Below, one piece after another: positions 9,086 to 18,236 of a DNA stretch of 64,000 nucleotides. Position 1 is the stretch's first letter. Every line of letters begins with the position of its first letter. The DNA comes from Oribacterium sp. NK2B42 (GTDB taxonomy: Bacteria > Bacillota > Clostridia > Lachnospirales > Lachnospiraceae): NCBI RefSeq assembly GCF_000424445.1, contig NZ_AUJX01000007.1, positions 1-64,000 on the forward strand. The letters are read 5' to 3'. A program made the position numbers and the translations under genes. The notes beneath the pieces are model-generated. The model had not been told where the DNA came from. It searched no databases and saw only the letters and a program-made list of their open reading frames with translations.

Positions 9086-10735
9086 ATGAAGGCAAATAAG
9101 GTCATCTACGGTAATATCTACACAGTTGATAAGAAAAAGCCCAAGGCTGCGGCACTTGCGATTTCTGACGGAAAGTTCGTCTATGTGGGAGACGAAGAAG
9201 GCGTGAAGGAATATATTGACAAGTATACGGAGGAGATCCGGTATGATAAAGGTATCATTCTTCCGGGATTCGGAGAGGGACACGGTCATATCGCACCCGG
9301 AGGAACGGAAGCGCTTTTCTTTGTACATCTGAATCCCATGGGTACCTTACAGGAACATCTTGCTGCTATAAAGAAGTTCATCCGGGAGCATCCGGAGCTG
9401 GATGTTATTCAGGGCTCAGGCTTCATACCTACACCGGATATGGGGCCAAACGGTCCCACTGCGGATCTGCTTAACGGTTTGACAGATAAACCGATCGTTC
9501 TTGCGGATATAGGTCATCATTCTTATTGGGTAAATCATGCCGCAATGGAACGACTGGGGATCGACAGGAACACGCCGGATATAAGTGATGGAATAATCAC
9601 CCGTGATGATAAGGGAAATCCCACCGGTTATTTCCGTGAAGGTGCCATGGATCTGCTAAAGGAGCTTACCGTGTTCTCGGTAGAGCAGTATAAGGAGGGA
9701 TTCCTGCACTATCAGGAGGAATATCTGGCTCATGGAGAGACCCTGATCCTTGAACCCATCATCAACTGGGATACTACAGACAATGCCGCACTTGCCTGCC
9801 ATGAGCTTGATATGGAAGGAAAGCTTAAAATGCATGTCTATGCCGCTTATCAGGTATTTCAGGCGGAAGGTCATGATACGATGGCAGAGATAGAACATGC
9901 GGCAGAGCTTAGAAAGAAGACCAGGGGGCGCATGTTCGAGGTTAGCAATATCAAGATACAGATAGACGGTACGATGCCGGGGACACCTTCAACAGCATAT
10001 ATGAAGCAGCCTTACACAGATCCGTGGTCTGTCGAGCATCAGCATCATGGGCAGCTTCGCTTTGACATGGAAACCCTTATTAAAATATACAAAAAATCTC
10101 ACGAGCTGGGATTTACGGTACACGCTCATGCCATAGGAGACGGGGCACTCTGCATGGCTCTGGATGCCATAGAGAAAGCATTGGAGCAGACAGGACCTCA
10201 CGATTACAGGGATGCCATAACCCATCTTCAGGTGGTAGACAGGGCGGATATACCCCGTATGGCTAAACTAAACGTTATAGCTTCTACAGATCCCCACTGG
10301 TTTGATTTCGAACCGGAATATTTTGAAATGATGGTAGCTGTTCTTGGTGAAGAACGTGCTGAAAACCAGCTTCCGATGAAGGCCTTCTTTGATGCCGGAG
10401 TTACGGTAACCTCTGCCAGTGATTATCCTGTCACCAATCCGGCCTATCCGCTTACAGGCATACAGAAGGGTGTGATACGTCAGCTTCCCGGCCGTCCGGA
10501 TACACTGCATAATGCGGGTGAGCGCGTTACTATAGAACAGATGATTGAAGCGACTACCATTAATGAGGCTTATCAGATGCTTTGTGATGACAGGCTGGGC
10601 AGTATTACTGTCGGGAAGGAAGCAGATTTGGTGGTACTTGGTGATGATATTACCAAGTGCGATTCGGAGCATATCCAGGATTCGCCCGTGCTTGGAACCA
10701 TGGTGGGCGGAGAGTGGGTCTACACTCACGCTTAA
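9086..10735 (+). CDS. YtcJ-like amidohydrolase (Amidohydro_3), distinct subtype
   Basis: A 549-residue amidohydrolase of the same superfamily as its neighbours but a different branch. The first metal motif reads FGEGHGHI rather than DSHVHV. Other ligand regions are FTVHAHAIGDG, AITHLQVVD and TSASDYPV, and the C-terminal DRLGSITVGKEADLVVL closes the small beta domain. The ATG is preceded by GAGGAGATACAGATA and lies 22 bases after the upstream stop, so the two are co-transcribed. Cytoplasmic. The side-by-side presence of different subtypes suggests sequential or alternative substrates, which is inference. Confidence 0.9.
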   Translation: MKANKVIYGNIYTVDKKKPKAAALAISDGKFVYVGDEEGVKEYIDKYTEEIRYDKGIILPGFGEGHGHIAPGGTEALFFVHLNPMGTLQEHLAAIKKFIREHPELDVIQGSGFIPTPDMGPNGPTADLLNGLTDKPIVLADIGHHSYWVNHAAMERLGIDRNTPDISDGIITRDDKGNPTGYFREGAMDLLKELTVFSVEQYKEGFLHYQEEYLAHGETLILEPIINWDTTDNAALACHELDMEGKLKMHVYAAYQVFQAEGHDTMAEIEHAAELRKKTRGRMFEVSNIKIQIDGTMPGTPSTAYMKQPYTDPWSVEHQHHGQLRFDMETLIKIYKKSHELGFTVHAHAIGDGALCMALDAIEKALEQTGPHDYRDAITHLQVVDRADIPRMAKLNVIASTDPHWFDFEPEYFEMMVAVLGEERAENQLPMKAFFDAGVTVTSASDYPVTNPAYPLTGIQKGVIRQLPGRPDTLHNAGERVTIEQMIEATTINEAYQMLCDDRLGSITVGKEADLVVLGDDITKCDSEHIQDSPVLGTMVGGEWVYTHA

Positions 10736-10745
10736 AAAGAATGAA

Positions 10746-10791
10746 CGACAATACCGCATTACAGACAATAGCTGATTATGCGGTATTGTCG
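10746..10791 (+). terminator. Hairpin between amidohydrolase genes
   Basis: CGACAATACCGCAT pairs perfectly with ATGCGGTATTGTCG around an 18-base loop, then gattta. The T-run is weak, so it may be a partial terminator or an mRNA-stabilising stem dividing the cluster into two transcripts. Confidence 0.55.
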
Positions 10792-10902
10792 ATTTACGGG
10801 TAATATCGGTAAATCTGCTGCTAATACTTAATACGCAGAATAGCAGATGTTAAAGGATTATTGGACTATATGGTGAAATGACGGAGGATTTAAGGAAAAA
10901 GT

Positions 10903-12564
10903 ATGAAAGCAGACAGGATCATCAAAAATGCAAAAATCTTCACATCAAATAAAGATATGCCGCAGGCAGCAGCTCTTGCAGTGAAGGACGGAAAATTCGT
11001 CTATGTGGGAGATGAGGCAGGTCTTGCCGATTATGAGGGTGAGGTTACGGATCTTAACGGAAAACTTATCATTCCGGGTATCATTGACAGTCACGTCCAT
11101 GTGAGTCTGGGTGTTGGATTTGAGTATACGGATTTTGGAGTATATGTCGAATGTACAAACAAGAAGGAAGCCATGGACTTCATGGCTGAATATGTGAAAA
11201 AGAATCCCGGACTTGACCGGTACAGATTCGAGTTGGAACGTGATCTCTTAAACGGTGAGACTATTGTAAAGGAAGAACTCGATGCAATATGCCCGGACAA
11301 TGAGCTGCTTATAATGGAATCGGAAGCGCACAGCGTCTGGGTGAACTCAAGGATCTTAGAGAAGCATCATATAACGGACGAAACGCCGGATATAGTTCCG
11401 GGGCTCAGCTATTATGTGCGTAAAGACGGTCATGTTACCGGAAATGTATATGAAGCCGCAGGCTGGCGGTTACTTTTTGATCATTTGAAGAATCTTACTG
11501 ATGAGCAGATAGAAGCGGCCCTCACCCGCTGGATAAAGGACTCCGTAAAATTTGGAGTAAGCTGTGTCTTTGATGCGGGATTTCCGGAGCATAACGAGCT
11601 TCACGAACGTGTTTATGCGTACTTAAGAGACCTTGATAAAAAAGGAAAGCTCCCGGTATATGTGGACGGATGCTATGTTCTCACAAGGCCTGAAAAGATG
11701 AAGGAGGCAGTGGAAGAGACAAAGCGTTTTCGCCGTGAGTTTAATACGGAGCACTTAAAGGTTCATACATTAAAAATCTTTATGGATGGTACTTTAAAGA
11801 TACAAACTGCCGCACTTGTAACACCATATGAGGATACCGGCGCAGTGGGAGCTACAACCTTTGATAAAGAGGGAATTGCAGAACTGTTAAAACTCCTTAA
11901 CGAGGCAGGGCTGGATCTTCACGTACATGCCGTAGGTGAGCGTGCGTCGCGTACGATACTGGACGGTGTGGAAATTGCCAGACGGAATCTGGGAGATGAC
12001 TATCATGTGAAGGTCACCTGTGCCCATCTGGAGATTCAGGATGATGCGGATATTAACCGCTTTGCAAAGCTTGGGGTCTTCGCCGATTACACACCGTGGT
12101 GGCATGCAGGAAATATGGGCGGAGAGCCTTTTAGGGCATGGTGTGAGCTGCTTGGGGAGAAGAGGGCACTTTCCATGTACCGCTGTAAGAGCCTTTGGGA
12201 CAGCGGAGCTACCGTTACTTTCTCAAGCGATGAGGTATTCTTCGGCGATAACTGGAGCCCTTATCTTGGTATGGAAGTAGGAATGACCCGCCACATCACC
12301 GATAAGACAAAAGCTCTGGAACACAGCAGGACTAAGGAGGCATATCCGCCTGCAGCCGAGCAGATGAGCATAGAAGAAATGATACTCGGATATACCATAA
12401 ACGGAGCAAAACAGCTTGGTATCGAGGATAGCAAGGGATCCATCGAGGCCGGCAAAGATGCGGAATTCCTTGTGTTTGATAATGATCTTTTTACAGCAGA
12501 GCATGAGGGCTTAAGCCATAACAAGCCATCAGAGGTGTTCATCTGCGGAGAGAAAGTGAACTGA
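10903..12564 (+). CDS. YtcJ-like amidohydrolase (Amidohydro_3), paralogue 2
   Basis: A 553-residue amidohydrolase very close to the protein at 7394. The start is nearly the same (MKADRIIKNAKIFTSN), the metal motif is again DSHVHV, and LDLHVHAVGE, VTCAHLEI and DSKGSIEAGKDAEFLVFD recur in order. It lacks two residues of the FNNWSPYLG segment (here DNWSPYLG) and differs most near residues 60-150 and 425-480, where substrate loops of the barrel may lie. A weak GGAGG site precedes the ATG at a longer than usual distance. The esterase follows 23 bases after its stop, so they are likely co-transcribed. Confidence 0.9.
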   Translation: MKADRIIKNAKIFTSNKDMPQAAALAVKDGKFVYVGDEAGLADYEGEVTDLNGKLIIPGIIDSHVHVSLGVGFEYTDFGVYVECTNKKEAMDFMAEYVKKNPGLDRYRFELERDLLNGETIVKEELDAICPDNELLIMESEAHSVWVNSRILEKHHITDETPDIVPGLSYYVRKDGHVTGNVYEAAGWRLLFDHLKNLTDEQIEAALTRWIKDSVKFGVSCVFDAGFPEHNELHERVYAYLRDLDKKGKLPVYVDGCYVLTRPEKMKEAVEETKRFRREFNTEHLKVHTLKIFMDGTLKIQTAALVTPYEDTGAVGATTFDKEGIAELLKLLNEAGLDLHVHAVGERASRTILDGVEIARRNLGDDYHVKVTCAHLEIQDDADINRFAKLGVFADYTPWWHAGNMGGEPFRAWCELLGEKRALSMYRCKSLWDSGATVTFSSDEVFFGDNWSPYLGMEVGMTRHITDKTKALEHSRTKEAYPPAAEQMSIEEMILGYTINGAKQLGIEDSKGSIEAGKDAEFLVFDNDLFTAEHEGLSHNKPSEVFICGEKVN

Positions 12565-12587
12565 AGTGAAAAGAGGGAAACAAAAAA

Positions 12588-14219
12588 ATGAATGAGGTTA
12601 AGGATCTGATGACACCGGCTCTGACAGAAGAGAAACAAAAAGCTCTTGATGATGCAAAAAAGAAGGTAAGAGCCGGGTATGGTGAGAACAGAAAGATAAC
12701 TGACGGTAATTATGACAAGTCACTTGCCGTGAAGTGCATAAACGGCACATTTGTAGGCAGAAAATCCGAAAATATCATTGCATATAAGGGTATCCCTTTT
12801 ACAGGCAGGCCGCCTGTCGGAGAGCTTCGCTGGAAAGCTCCCATGGAATATTTACCGGATGATGGCATATATGAGGCATACTACAATGCAAAAAGTCCAC
12901 GCCAGGGGGAAGATATAAGCGAGGGCGGTTCGCTTTATTACCAGAGTGAAGATTGCCTTTACCTGAATATATGGAAGGCAGAGGATGAAATTGCCTTGAA
13001 AAAACCGGTTATGGTATGGATACATGGCGGCGGTTATGCAATGGGCGGAACAGCCGATCCGCTGTATGACATGCACAATCTTGTTAAGGAAAACCCGGAT
13101 GTGATCTTTGTTTCCATTGCTTACAGGGTAGGTGTTTTCGGCTACATTCACCTGTCCCATCTGCCTGATGGCAGTGACTATCCGGATGCACAGAATTTAG
13201 GCCCCATGGATCAGATGATGGCGCTTAAGTGGATCCATGAGAACATCGAAGGCTTTGGCGGCGATCCCGATAATGTAACGATCTTCGGTGAATCTGCCGG
13301 TGCGGGAAGCGTTACTATGCTTCCTCTTGTCGAGGGTTCCCACAAATATATCAGGCGGGTCATCGCCCAGAGCGGTGGTCCTTCAATAACAGTATCTACG
13401 GAAGAAGCCATCGGCTGTACAAATGAAGTGATGGAGATACTCGGCTGTAAAACCGTAGCTGATCTGAATAAGGTTGATGCGGAAAAGCTCTTGACGGTGT
13501 CGGCGGTGACAGGACTGCGGATAGGTCCGGAAAGAGACGGGAATTATCTGCCGCTTGACCCGTATGAGGCGTATGCGAATGGCGCTGTAAAGGATATCGA
13601 AATACTTCATGGCTGCAACAAGGATGAAATGAATTATTTTGTCCATCTTATGGGTCCTGAGCTGTTCGAAATGTGGTTTGCTGACCGTAAGACGAGAAGG
13701 ATTGACGGGCTCCCTGCCGAAGATAAAGAACGGATCGAAAGCTTCTGTGATAGCGTGGAGGGAGAAAACTACGAAAAAGGCAGTCGTCTGTTCAGCCAGT
13801 TGTGGTTTAATGCAACGCATATCAGATTGTCTGAGGAGCAGACAAAGGCAGGCGGTAAGTCATATACCTATTATTTCACACCGGAATCCTCTTTACCGTA
13901 TATGAAGTGCGGACATGCAACCGAGCTTGCATCCGTACTTAAGCATCCGGAGGAAACTGTCTTTACAGGCAGGGCATATGACGAGACCTTTTCAAAGACG
14001 ATGAGGAAGATGTGGGTTCAGTTTGCAAAGACAGGAAATCCGTCACTTTCTGCGGACATATCTCCGGACGGGAAGGCGTATGAATGGCCGCTCTATGATA
14101 GGGAGAACAGGAAAGTAATGGTATTTGATGAATTCAACATCCATCCGGAAAAGGAATCCGTGATCAAAATCATAGATTGGGACAACATATATCCGCTCAC
14201 CAAATACTTTTATCTTTGA
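12588..14219 (+). CDS. Type-B carboxylesterase, second copy
   Basis: A 543-residue carboxylesterase type B. WIHGGGYAMGG gives the oxyanion hole (HGG from residue 146), GESAGAGS holds nucleophile Ser236, and His443 in CGHATELASVL is the likely catalytic histidine. The body is strongly similar to the esterase at 724, including YDETFSKTMRKMWVQFA, but this copy has an additional lysine-rich N-terminal segment of about 35 residues (LTEEKQKALDDAKKK). No signal peptide. It sits between two amidohydrolase genes, so ester cleavage and amidohydrolysis probably act on the same compound class. Confidence 0.92.
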   Translation: MNEVKDLMTPALTEEKQKALDDAKKKVRAGYGENRKITDGNYDKSLAVKCINGTFVGRKSENIIAYKGIPFTGRPPVGELRWKAPMEYLPDDGIYEAYYNAKSPRQGEDISEGGSLYYQSEDCLYLNIWKAEDEIALKKPVMVWIHGGGYAMGGTADPLYDMHNLVKENPDVIFVSIAYRVGVFGYIHLSHLPDGSDYPDAQNLGPMDQMMALKWIHENIEGFGGDPDNVTIFGESAGAGSVTMLPLVEGSHKYIRRVIAQSGGPSITVSTEEAIGCTNEVMEILGCKTVADLNKVDAEKLLTVSAVTGLRIGPERDGNYLPLDPYEAYANGAVKDIEILHGCNKDEMNYFVHLMGPELFEMWFADRKTRRIDGLPAEDKERIESFCDSVEGENYEKGSRLFSQLWFNATHIRLSEEQTKAGGKSYTYYFTPESSLPYMKCGHATELASVLKHPEETVFTGRAYDETFSKTMRKMWVQFAKTGNPSLSADISPDGKAYEWPLYDRENRKVMVFDEFNIHPEKESVIKIIDWDNIYPLTKYFYL

Positions 14220-14252
14220 CGGAGATCGTTCCTTTACTATAAACATGATGTC

Positions 14253-14277
14253 AGGGTCAAAAGGTACTTTTGAACCC
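14253..14277 (+). repeat. Short palindrome before the fourth amidohydrolase
   Basis: GGGTCAAAAG and CTTTTGAACCC flank a GTA loop. No T-run follows, so it is a hairpin or operator and not a clear terminator. It lies in the short leader before the GAGAGG ribosome binding site of the next gene. Confidence 0.5.
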
Positions 14278-14311
14278 AACATAATAAATTTAAAAAGAGA
14301 GGTAGCAAAAA

Positions 14312-16012
14312 ATGTCTCAGACTGCAGACAGGGTTTACAGAAACGCAAAAGTATATTCCATTGCATTGGATGGAACGGAAACACATGCACAGGCGGTTGC
14401 CATCAAGGACGGGAAATTTGTGTATGTTGGTGACGAGGCGGGAGTAAAGGAGTGGATCGGAGAAAGCACTGAAGTTATTGACTGTAACGGAAAGAGCGTC
14501 ATCCCCGGTCTTGGAGATGCACATATGCATCTTGCTCATGCCGCAAAAAAATTCGCAACATGCAGTTTCAGTTCTATTGTACCGGATCCCAAAAAGGACA
14601 CTCCCGAGGGTGTGATAAAGAGGCTTCAGGACATATTGAGAGCTTATGTCGAGGAACAAAAGGATGCCAAGGTGATCAGGGGACTTGGATGGGACAGAAC
14701 ATGGTTTTCAGGAGGGCTCCAGGGTATCGTGAGACCGTTCACCAGACATGATATTGACGTGGTCGTACCGGATAAACCGGCTGTTCTGATGTCGTACTGT
14801 GGACACAGGGTCCTCTTAAATACAAAGGCACTTGAAGCCGCCGGTGTCAATAAGGATACTGATGATCATAACGGGCTGATCGTAAAGGAAGCAGACGGAA
14901 GCCCCAGCGGATATATAAAGGAGCCTGTTACCTTTCTTCCCATAATTGACAGTATTCCAAATTATGATTTTTCACCGGAGGAACACAGGGCTTCTCTGAA
15001 GCAGTGCTTTGACATGTTTAACTCAACCGGGTTTACACTGATGTGTGACTGTCAGCAGGGTGCATCTTATCCGGTTCTGACGGAAATGGCAAAAAACGGA
15101 GAATTTACCACCAGAGTTTCTGGTGTTCATAATGTCAACGATGCGACAAGGCAGGAAGACATGGAAAGGGCTCTTGCAAACCGCACGAAGTTTGATGTTG
15201 GAGACCTGTTTACCGTAAATACGGTAAAATACTTTGTGGATGGTCAGTTTTCAATGATCGAGCTTTATGCGGACACTTCGGTAAACCATAAGCCGGGCAC
15301 AAGAGAACCGCTTTTATGGGATGAAGAGCATCTGAAGGAGTCCATGGCGTTAGCCAACAAAGAAGGCTTCAACATACATTCTCATGCCATGGGAAGCTAT
15401 GCTATCCACAAAGTGATCGACTGCTATGAGAACGCGCAGAAGCTGTATCCGGACCCCAATATCAGAAATATAATAGCGCATTGCACGTTTATTGATCCGC
15501 CGGACAGGGTTCGTATGGGCAGGAGCCATATCATCGCCAGCAATCAGCCGGCATGGTTCAATGATAATCCTACCGAAGAACCAATCATGGTCGCTGACTG
15601 GGGCGAAGATGTCGTCAGAAATACATATCCCAGTAAGTCACTGATCGACAATGGTGTAGTATGTGCTTACGGATCGGATTTCTTTGTCAGTCCCTCCTAT
15701 GGTATTACGGGTATCCAGGTGGCTATGACGAGAAGACATGTCAGGAGAGATCCGACTTATGAGCTGTTCAAGGATGTTCCGGCTGCCTTGCCGGAGGAAT
15801 GTGTCAGCCTTAAGGAAGCTCTTCAGGCTCATACGATCAATCCTGCATATCAGGCGCATCTTGAAAATATCACAGGCTCTATCGAGGTTGGAAAATCTGC
15901 GGAGCTGGTCGTTTTGGACAGTGACATCGAATCCGTTCCTGTGGAAAATATTCAGGATATCAAGGTGCTTGAAACTGTGTTTATGGGTAAAACGGTATAC
16001 AAAAAAGACTGA
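14312..16012 (+). CDS. YtcJ-like amidohydrolase (Amidohydro_3), fourth member
   Basis: A 566-residue amidohydrolase with the family order: small beta domain (RVYRNAKVYSIAL...AIKDGKFVYVGDEAG), first metal motif LGDAHMHLAH, then FNIHSHAMGSYA, IIAHCTFID and YGSDFFVSP, and the closing ITGSIEVGKSAELVVLD. GAGAGGTAGCAAAA precedes the ATG. It is more distant from the three upstream members than paralogues 1 and 2 are from each other. Substrate unknown, cytoplasmic. A small membrane protein follows closely. Confidence 0.9.
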   Translation: MSQTADRVYRNAKVYSIALDGTETHAQAVAIKDGKFVYVGDEAGVKEWIGESTEVIDCNGKSVIPGLGDAHMHLAHAAKKFATCSFSSIVPDPKKDTPEGVIKRLQDILRAYVEEQKDAKVIRGLGWDRTWFSGGLQGIVRPFTRHDIDVVVPDKPAVLMSYCGHRVLLNTKALEAAGVNKDTDDHNGLIVKEADGSPSGYIKEPVTFLPIIDSIPNYDFSPEEHRASLKQCFDMFNSTGFTLMCDCQQGASYPVLTEMAKNGEFTTRVSGVHNVNDATRQEDMERALANRTKFDVGDLFTVNTVKYFVDGQFSMIELYADTSVNHKPGTREPLLWDEEHLKESMALANKEGFNIHSHAMGSYAIHKVIDCYENAQKLYPDPNIRNIIAHCTFIDPPDRVRMGRSHIIASNQPAWFNDNPTEEPIMVADWGEDVVRNTYPSKSLIDNGVVCAYGSDFFVSPSYGITGIQVAMTRRHVRRDPTYELFKDVPAALPEECVSLKEALQAHTINPAYQAHLENITGSIEVGKSAELVVLDSDIESVPVENIQDIKVLETVFMGKTVYKKD

Positions 16013-16113
16013 ACAAAACATAACGATTGTTGGAGCATGATACCGTTAGCGCCTGTGTTTCAGCCGCTGACGGTATTCCGCAGCCTGCTTATGAGGCTTT
16101 TGATAATGTGATA

Positions 16114-16737
16114 ATGATGAGTCCTGGTGTGGAATTTATCGAAAAAAAGGCAGTAATAGTAAATATTATTTTAATTGTGCTTGAGTTTATAGCATTCATC
16201 TATGACCTATATAGCTTTAAATTCGGATTATTCAAGTGGTATACAGTGGACAGTAATGTTTTGCAGTTGATCGTATCAGCCCTGGTTGTCATATACTGTT
16301 ATAATGGCAGGATGATACCTGAGTTAGTTACGATCTTACATTTTGTCTCAGCTGTTGGGCTTACAGTGACTTTTCTTATTGCGGCATTTGTGCTCGCTCC
16401 GGAAGGTGGCGTAGACTACTATTTTTTCCAGAATGTGGCACCCATCAATCATCTGATTGCACCGATACTGTCTGTGGTTTCCCTTTTGTTCTTGGAAAAG
16501 ACAGAGAGGCTCTCGCTAAGGATAATACTGTACCCTGTTTGTGCCACTCTTTTTTATGGTATCGTATGCCTGATGTTAAATGTTTTGAGGATCATTGACG
16601 GACCATATTTTTTTCTTAAAGTATATGAGCAGACAGCCGTTACGATAGCATTGTGGTTTTTCATAATAGCTGTTTTATGTCTGGTGTTAGCGTTTATATA
16701 TTACAGGATAAAATGGAAAAACGGTAAACAGGGATAA
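16114..16737 (+). CDS. Multi-pass membrane protein, Pr6Pr/FAR-17a-like
   Basis: About six hydrophobic segments (IVNIILIVLEFIAFI, LQLIVSALVVIYCY, AVGLTVTFLIAAFVLA, LIAPILSVVSLLFL and two near the end) make this an integral membrane protein. The order of a YTVDSN motif, FFQNVAPINHLIAPI and a short basic C-terminus is reminiscent of the Pr6Pr/FAR-17a (AIG1-like) family, but I am not sure. Start is uncertain: the frame is open back to TTG 16027, but the upstream 29 residues have no clear ribosome binding site, so ATG 16114 or 16117 is chosen. It could serve the hydrolase cluster, or be unrelated. Confidence 0.6.
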   Translation: MMSPGVEFIEKKAVIVNIILIVLEFIAFIYDLYSFKFGLFKWYTVDSNVLQLIVSALVVIYCYNGRMIPELVTILHFVSAVGLTVTFLIAAFVLAPEGGVDYYFFQNVAPINHLIAPILSVVSLLFLEKTERLSLRIILYPVCATLFYGIVCLMLNVLRIIDGPYFFLKVYEQTAVTIALWFFIIAVLCLVLAFIYYRIKWKNGKQG

Positions 16738-16859
16738 AGATGCAAGATAACGCCGTTTTCTTCCACGGATAGGATGGTAAAACATGTGAGGGAACTGACG
16801 ATATATGTTATGATGTCCTTGCCGCTAAGGCGAAAAAATTATATTAAGGAGAGTGCTGT

Positions 16860-16930
16860 TTGAAAAAGTACAACACACTGGAGATTGTGGGCTAACCGGG
16901 AGGTTTGCTGACAATCGAACAAGCCTCCCG
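16860..16930 (+). other. Mini-ORF plus hairpin leader upstream of the GNAT gene
   Basis: AAGGAG at 16846 is followed by a TTG-started 11-codon frame (MKKYNTLEIVG) ending at 16895. Directly after it, CGGGAGGTTTG (16897-16907) pairs with CAAGCCTCCCG (16920-16930). This could be a leader peptide with a regulatory hairpin, or simply the truncated start of a lost gene. No T-run follows the hairpin. Confidence 0.35.
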
Positions 16931-16975
16931 CTGAAAAGCAACTTTTGGTCACAAGTTTTCAGGAGGTAAAAAACA

Positions 16976-17605
16976 TTGAATAAAAATGACTACACAATTC
17001 GTTTGGAAGAAAAGAACGATTACAGAGCAGTTGAAAACCTTGTCAGGGAGTCATTCTGGAACGTATACAAGCCGGGATGCAGCGAGCATTATGTGATCCA
17101 TGTGCTTAGAGATGATCCGGCATTTATTCAGGAACTTGATTTCGTCATGGAGCAGGATGGCAGTCTGATCGGACAGAATATGTTCATGAAGACGATTATC
17201 GAGGCCGATGATGGAAGGGTAATAGATGTTCTGACGATGGGACCGATTGGCATTACACCAGAGCTGAAGCGTCAAGGGTATGGAAAGACGTTGTTGGACT
17301 ATTCCTTGGAAAAAGCCACAGAAATGAGATTTGGTGCGGTTCTGTTTGAAGGAAACATCGGCTTCTATGGCAAAAGCGGTTTTGACTATGCCAGTAAGTT
17401 TGGCATTCGGTATCATGATTTGCCAGCGGATGCAGATGCGTCATTCTTTCTCTGTAAGGAACTGATTCCCGGATATCTTGATGGGATTACCGGGGTGTAT
17501 CAGACTCCGCAGGGATACTATGTGAATGATGAGGACGTGGAAAAGTTCGATAAGGATTTTCCACCTAAGGAAAAACTGAAACTGCCGGGTCAGATCTTCG
17601 GATAA
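16976..17605 (+). CDS. GNAT-family N-acetyltransferase (YhbS-like)
   Basis: A 209-residue acyl-CoA transferase of the GNAT fold. The acetyl-CoA binding motif A is visible as IGITPELKRQGYGKTLLDYSLEKA-type sequence around residues 82-105, and the strand-helix pattern before it (IRLEEKNDYRAVENLVRESF) is a typical GNAT opening. The C-terminal 60 residues resemble YhbS relatives. The start is TTG at the given coordinate, supported by CAGGAGG nine bases upstream; no ATG is suitable. Acceptor unknown. It is followed directly by broken genes. Confidence 0.85.
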   Translation: MNKNDYTIRLEEKNDYRAVENLVRESFWNVYKPGCSEHYVIHVLRDDPAFIQELDFVMEQDGSLIGQNMFMKTIIEADDGRVIDVLTMGPIGITPELKRQGYGKTLLDYSLEKATEMRFGAVLFEGNIGFYGKSGFDYASKFGIRYHDLPADADASFFLCKELIPGYLDGITGVYQTPQGYYVNDEDVEKFDKDFPPKEKLKLPGQIFG

Positions 17606-17611
17606 ACGTGA

Positions 17612-18067
17612 ATGTTCAGGGCGGAGGGAGTTGCCTCCGCTCTGATTATGTTGAAAAGTATGAGACTCCGAGGCAACAGCAAGTTGCTTTTATGTAATGA
17701 TCGATATAGTGACAGTATTGATCTATGCAAAAAATATGAACTGTTCCCGACACTTGATGATTGGAGAGGAAGGATCCTTCTTTTGGAAAGCAGTGAAGAG
17801 AAACCGTCACCTGAAATGTATGAAAAAATGCTTCTTGCTCTGAAGAAATATGGTGTTTTTGATGTTGTATCTGGTGTGCTTGTTGGAAAGCCTATGGATG
17901 AAACATACGCAGATGAATACAAGAATCTACTGGTCAAGACAATTGCTTCTCCAGAGTTACCTGTTCTGTTCATTATAAATATTGGACATGCCGCTCCGAG
18001 ATGTATCATTCCCTTTGGGACATATGCAACAGTGGATGCTGATAAACAGCTTATTATATTCGATTAG
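17612..18067 (+). pseudogene. Peptidase S66 (LD-carboxypeptidase/MccF-like) C-terminal remnant
   Basis: The 3' half of a peptidase S66 gene. RGRILLLESSEEKPSPEM carries the catalytic glutamate region and INIGHAAPRCIIPFGTYA the catalytic histidine; both are diagnostic. The N-terminal domain with the nucleophilic serine is absent, and the first 30 residues (MFRAEGVASALIMLKSMRLR) do not fit the family, so the ATG is fortuitous. In intact form this enzyme would trim peptidoglycan tetrapeptides or hydrolyse microcin-C-like compounds. Here it cannot be active. Confidence 0.75.
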
Positions 18068-18107
18068 GCACATTTCCCGCACCCTGAAATAAAGGAGCTT
18101 TTTGAAA

Positions 18108-18236
18108 ATGGAGTTATTTAACGGACGACCGTATAGTGTAGATAGCAGACTGCCGAGAGAGATAAGAACATACGATTTTCTCGACAGTCTTGGATATGTT
18201 GAAATATCTGGACATAGAACCAGGTGCTGTTAGTGT
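18108..18236 (+). pseudogene. YbaK/EbsC-type prolyl-tRNA deacylase remnant
   Basis: Begins with AAAGGAG and an ATG reading MELFNGRPYSVDSRLPREI, then RTYDFLDSLG, a characteristic start of YbaK-like prolyl-tRNA editing proteins in Firmicutes. Shortly afterwards the frame shifts, and LDIEPGAVSVMG, another YbaK motif from further along the protein, is found in a different register. About 50 residues between these motifs and all the remaining C-terminus are gone. The homology stops at the junction with the phage-like fragment that follows. Confidence 0.7.

Noticed and set aside
8564-9328. 254-codon minus-strand frame across two amidohydrolase genes
   Set aside because: It spans a real operon junction on the other strand and has no motif of its own.
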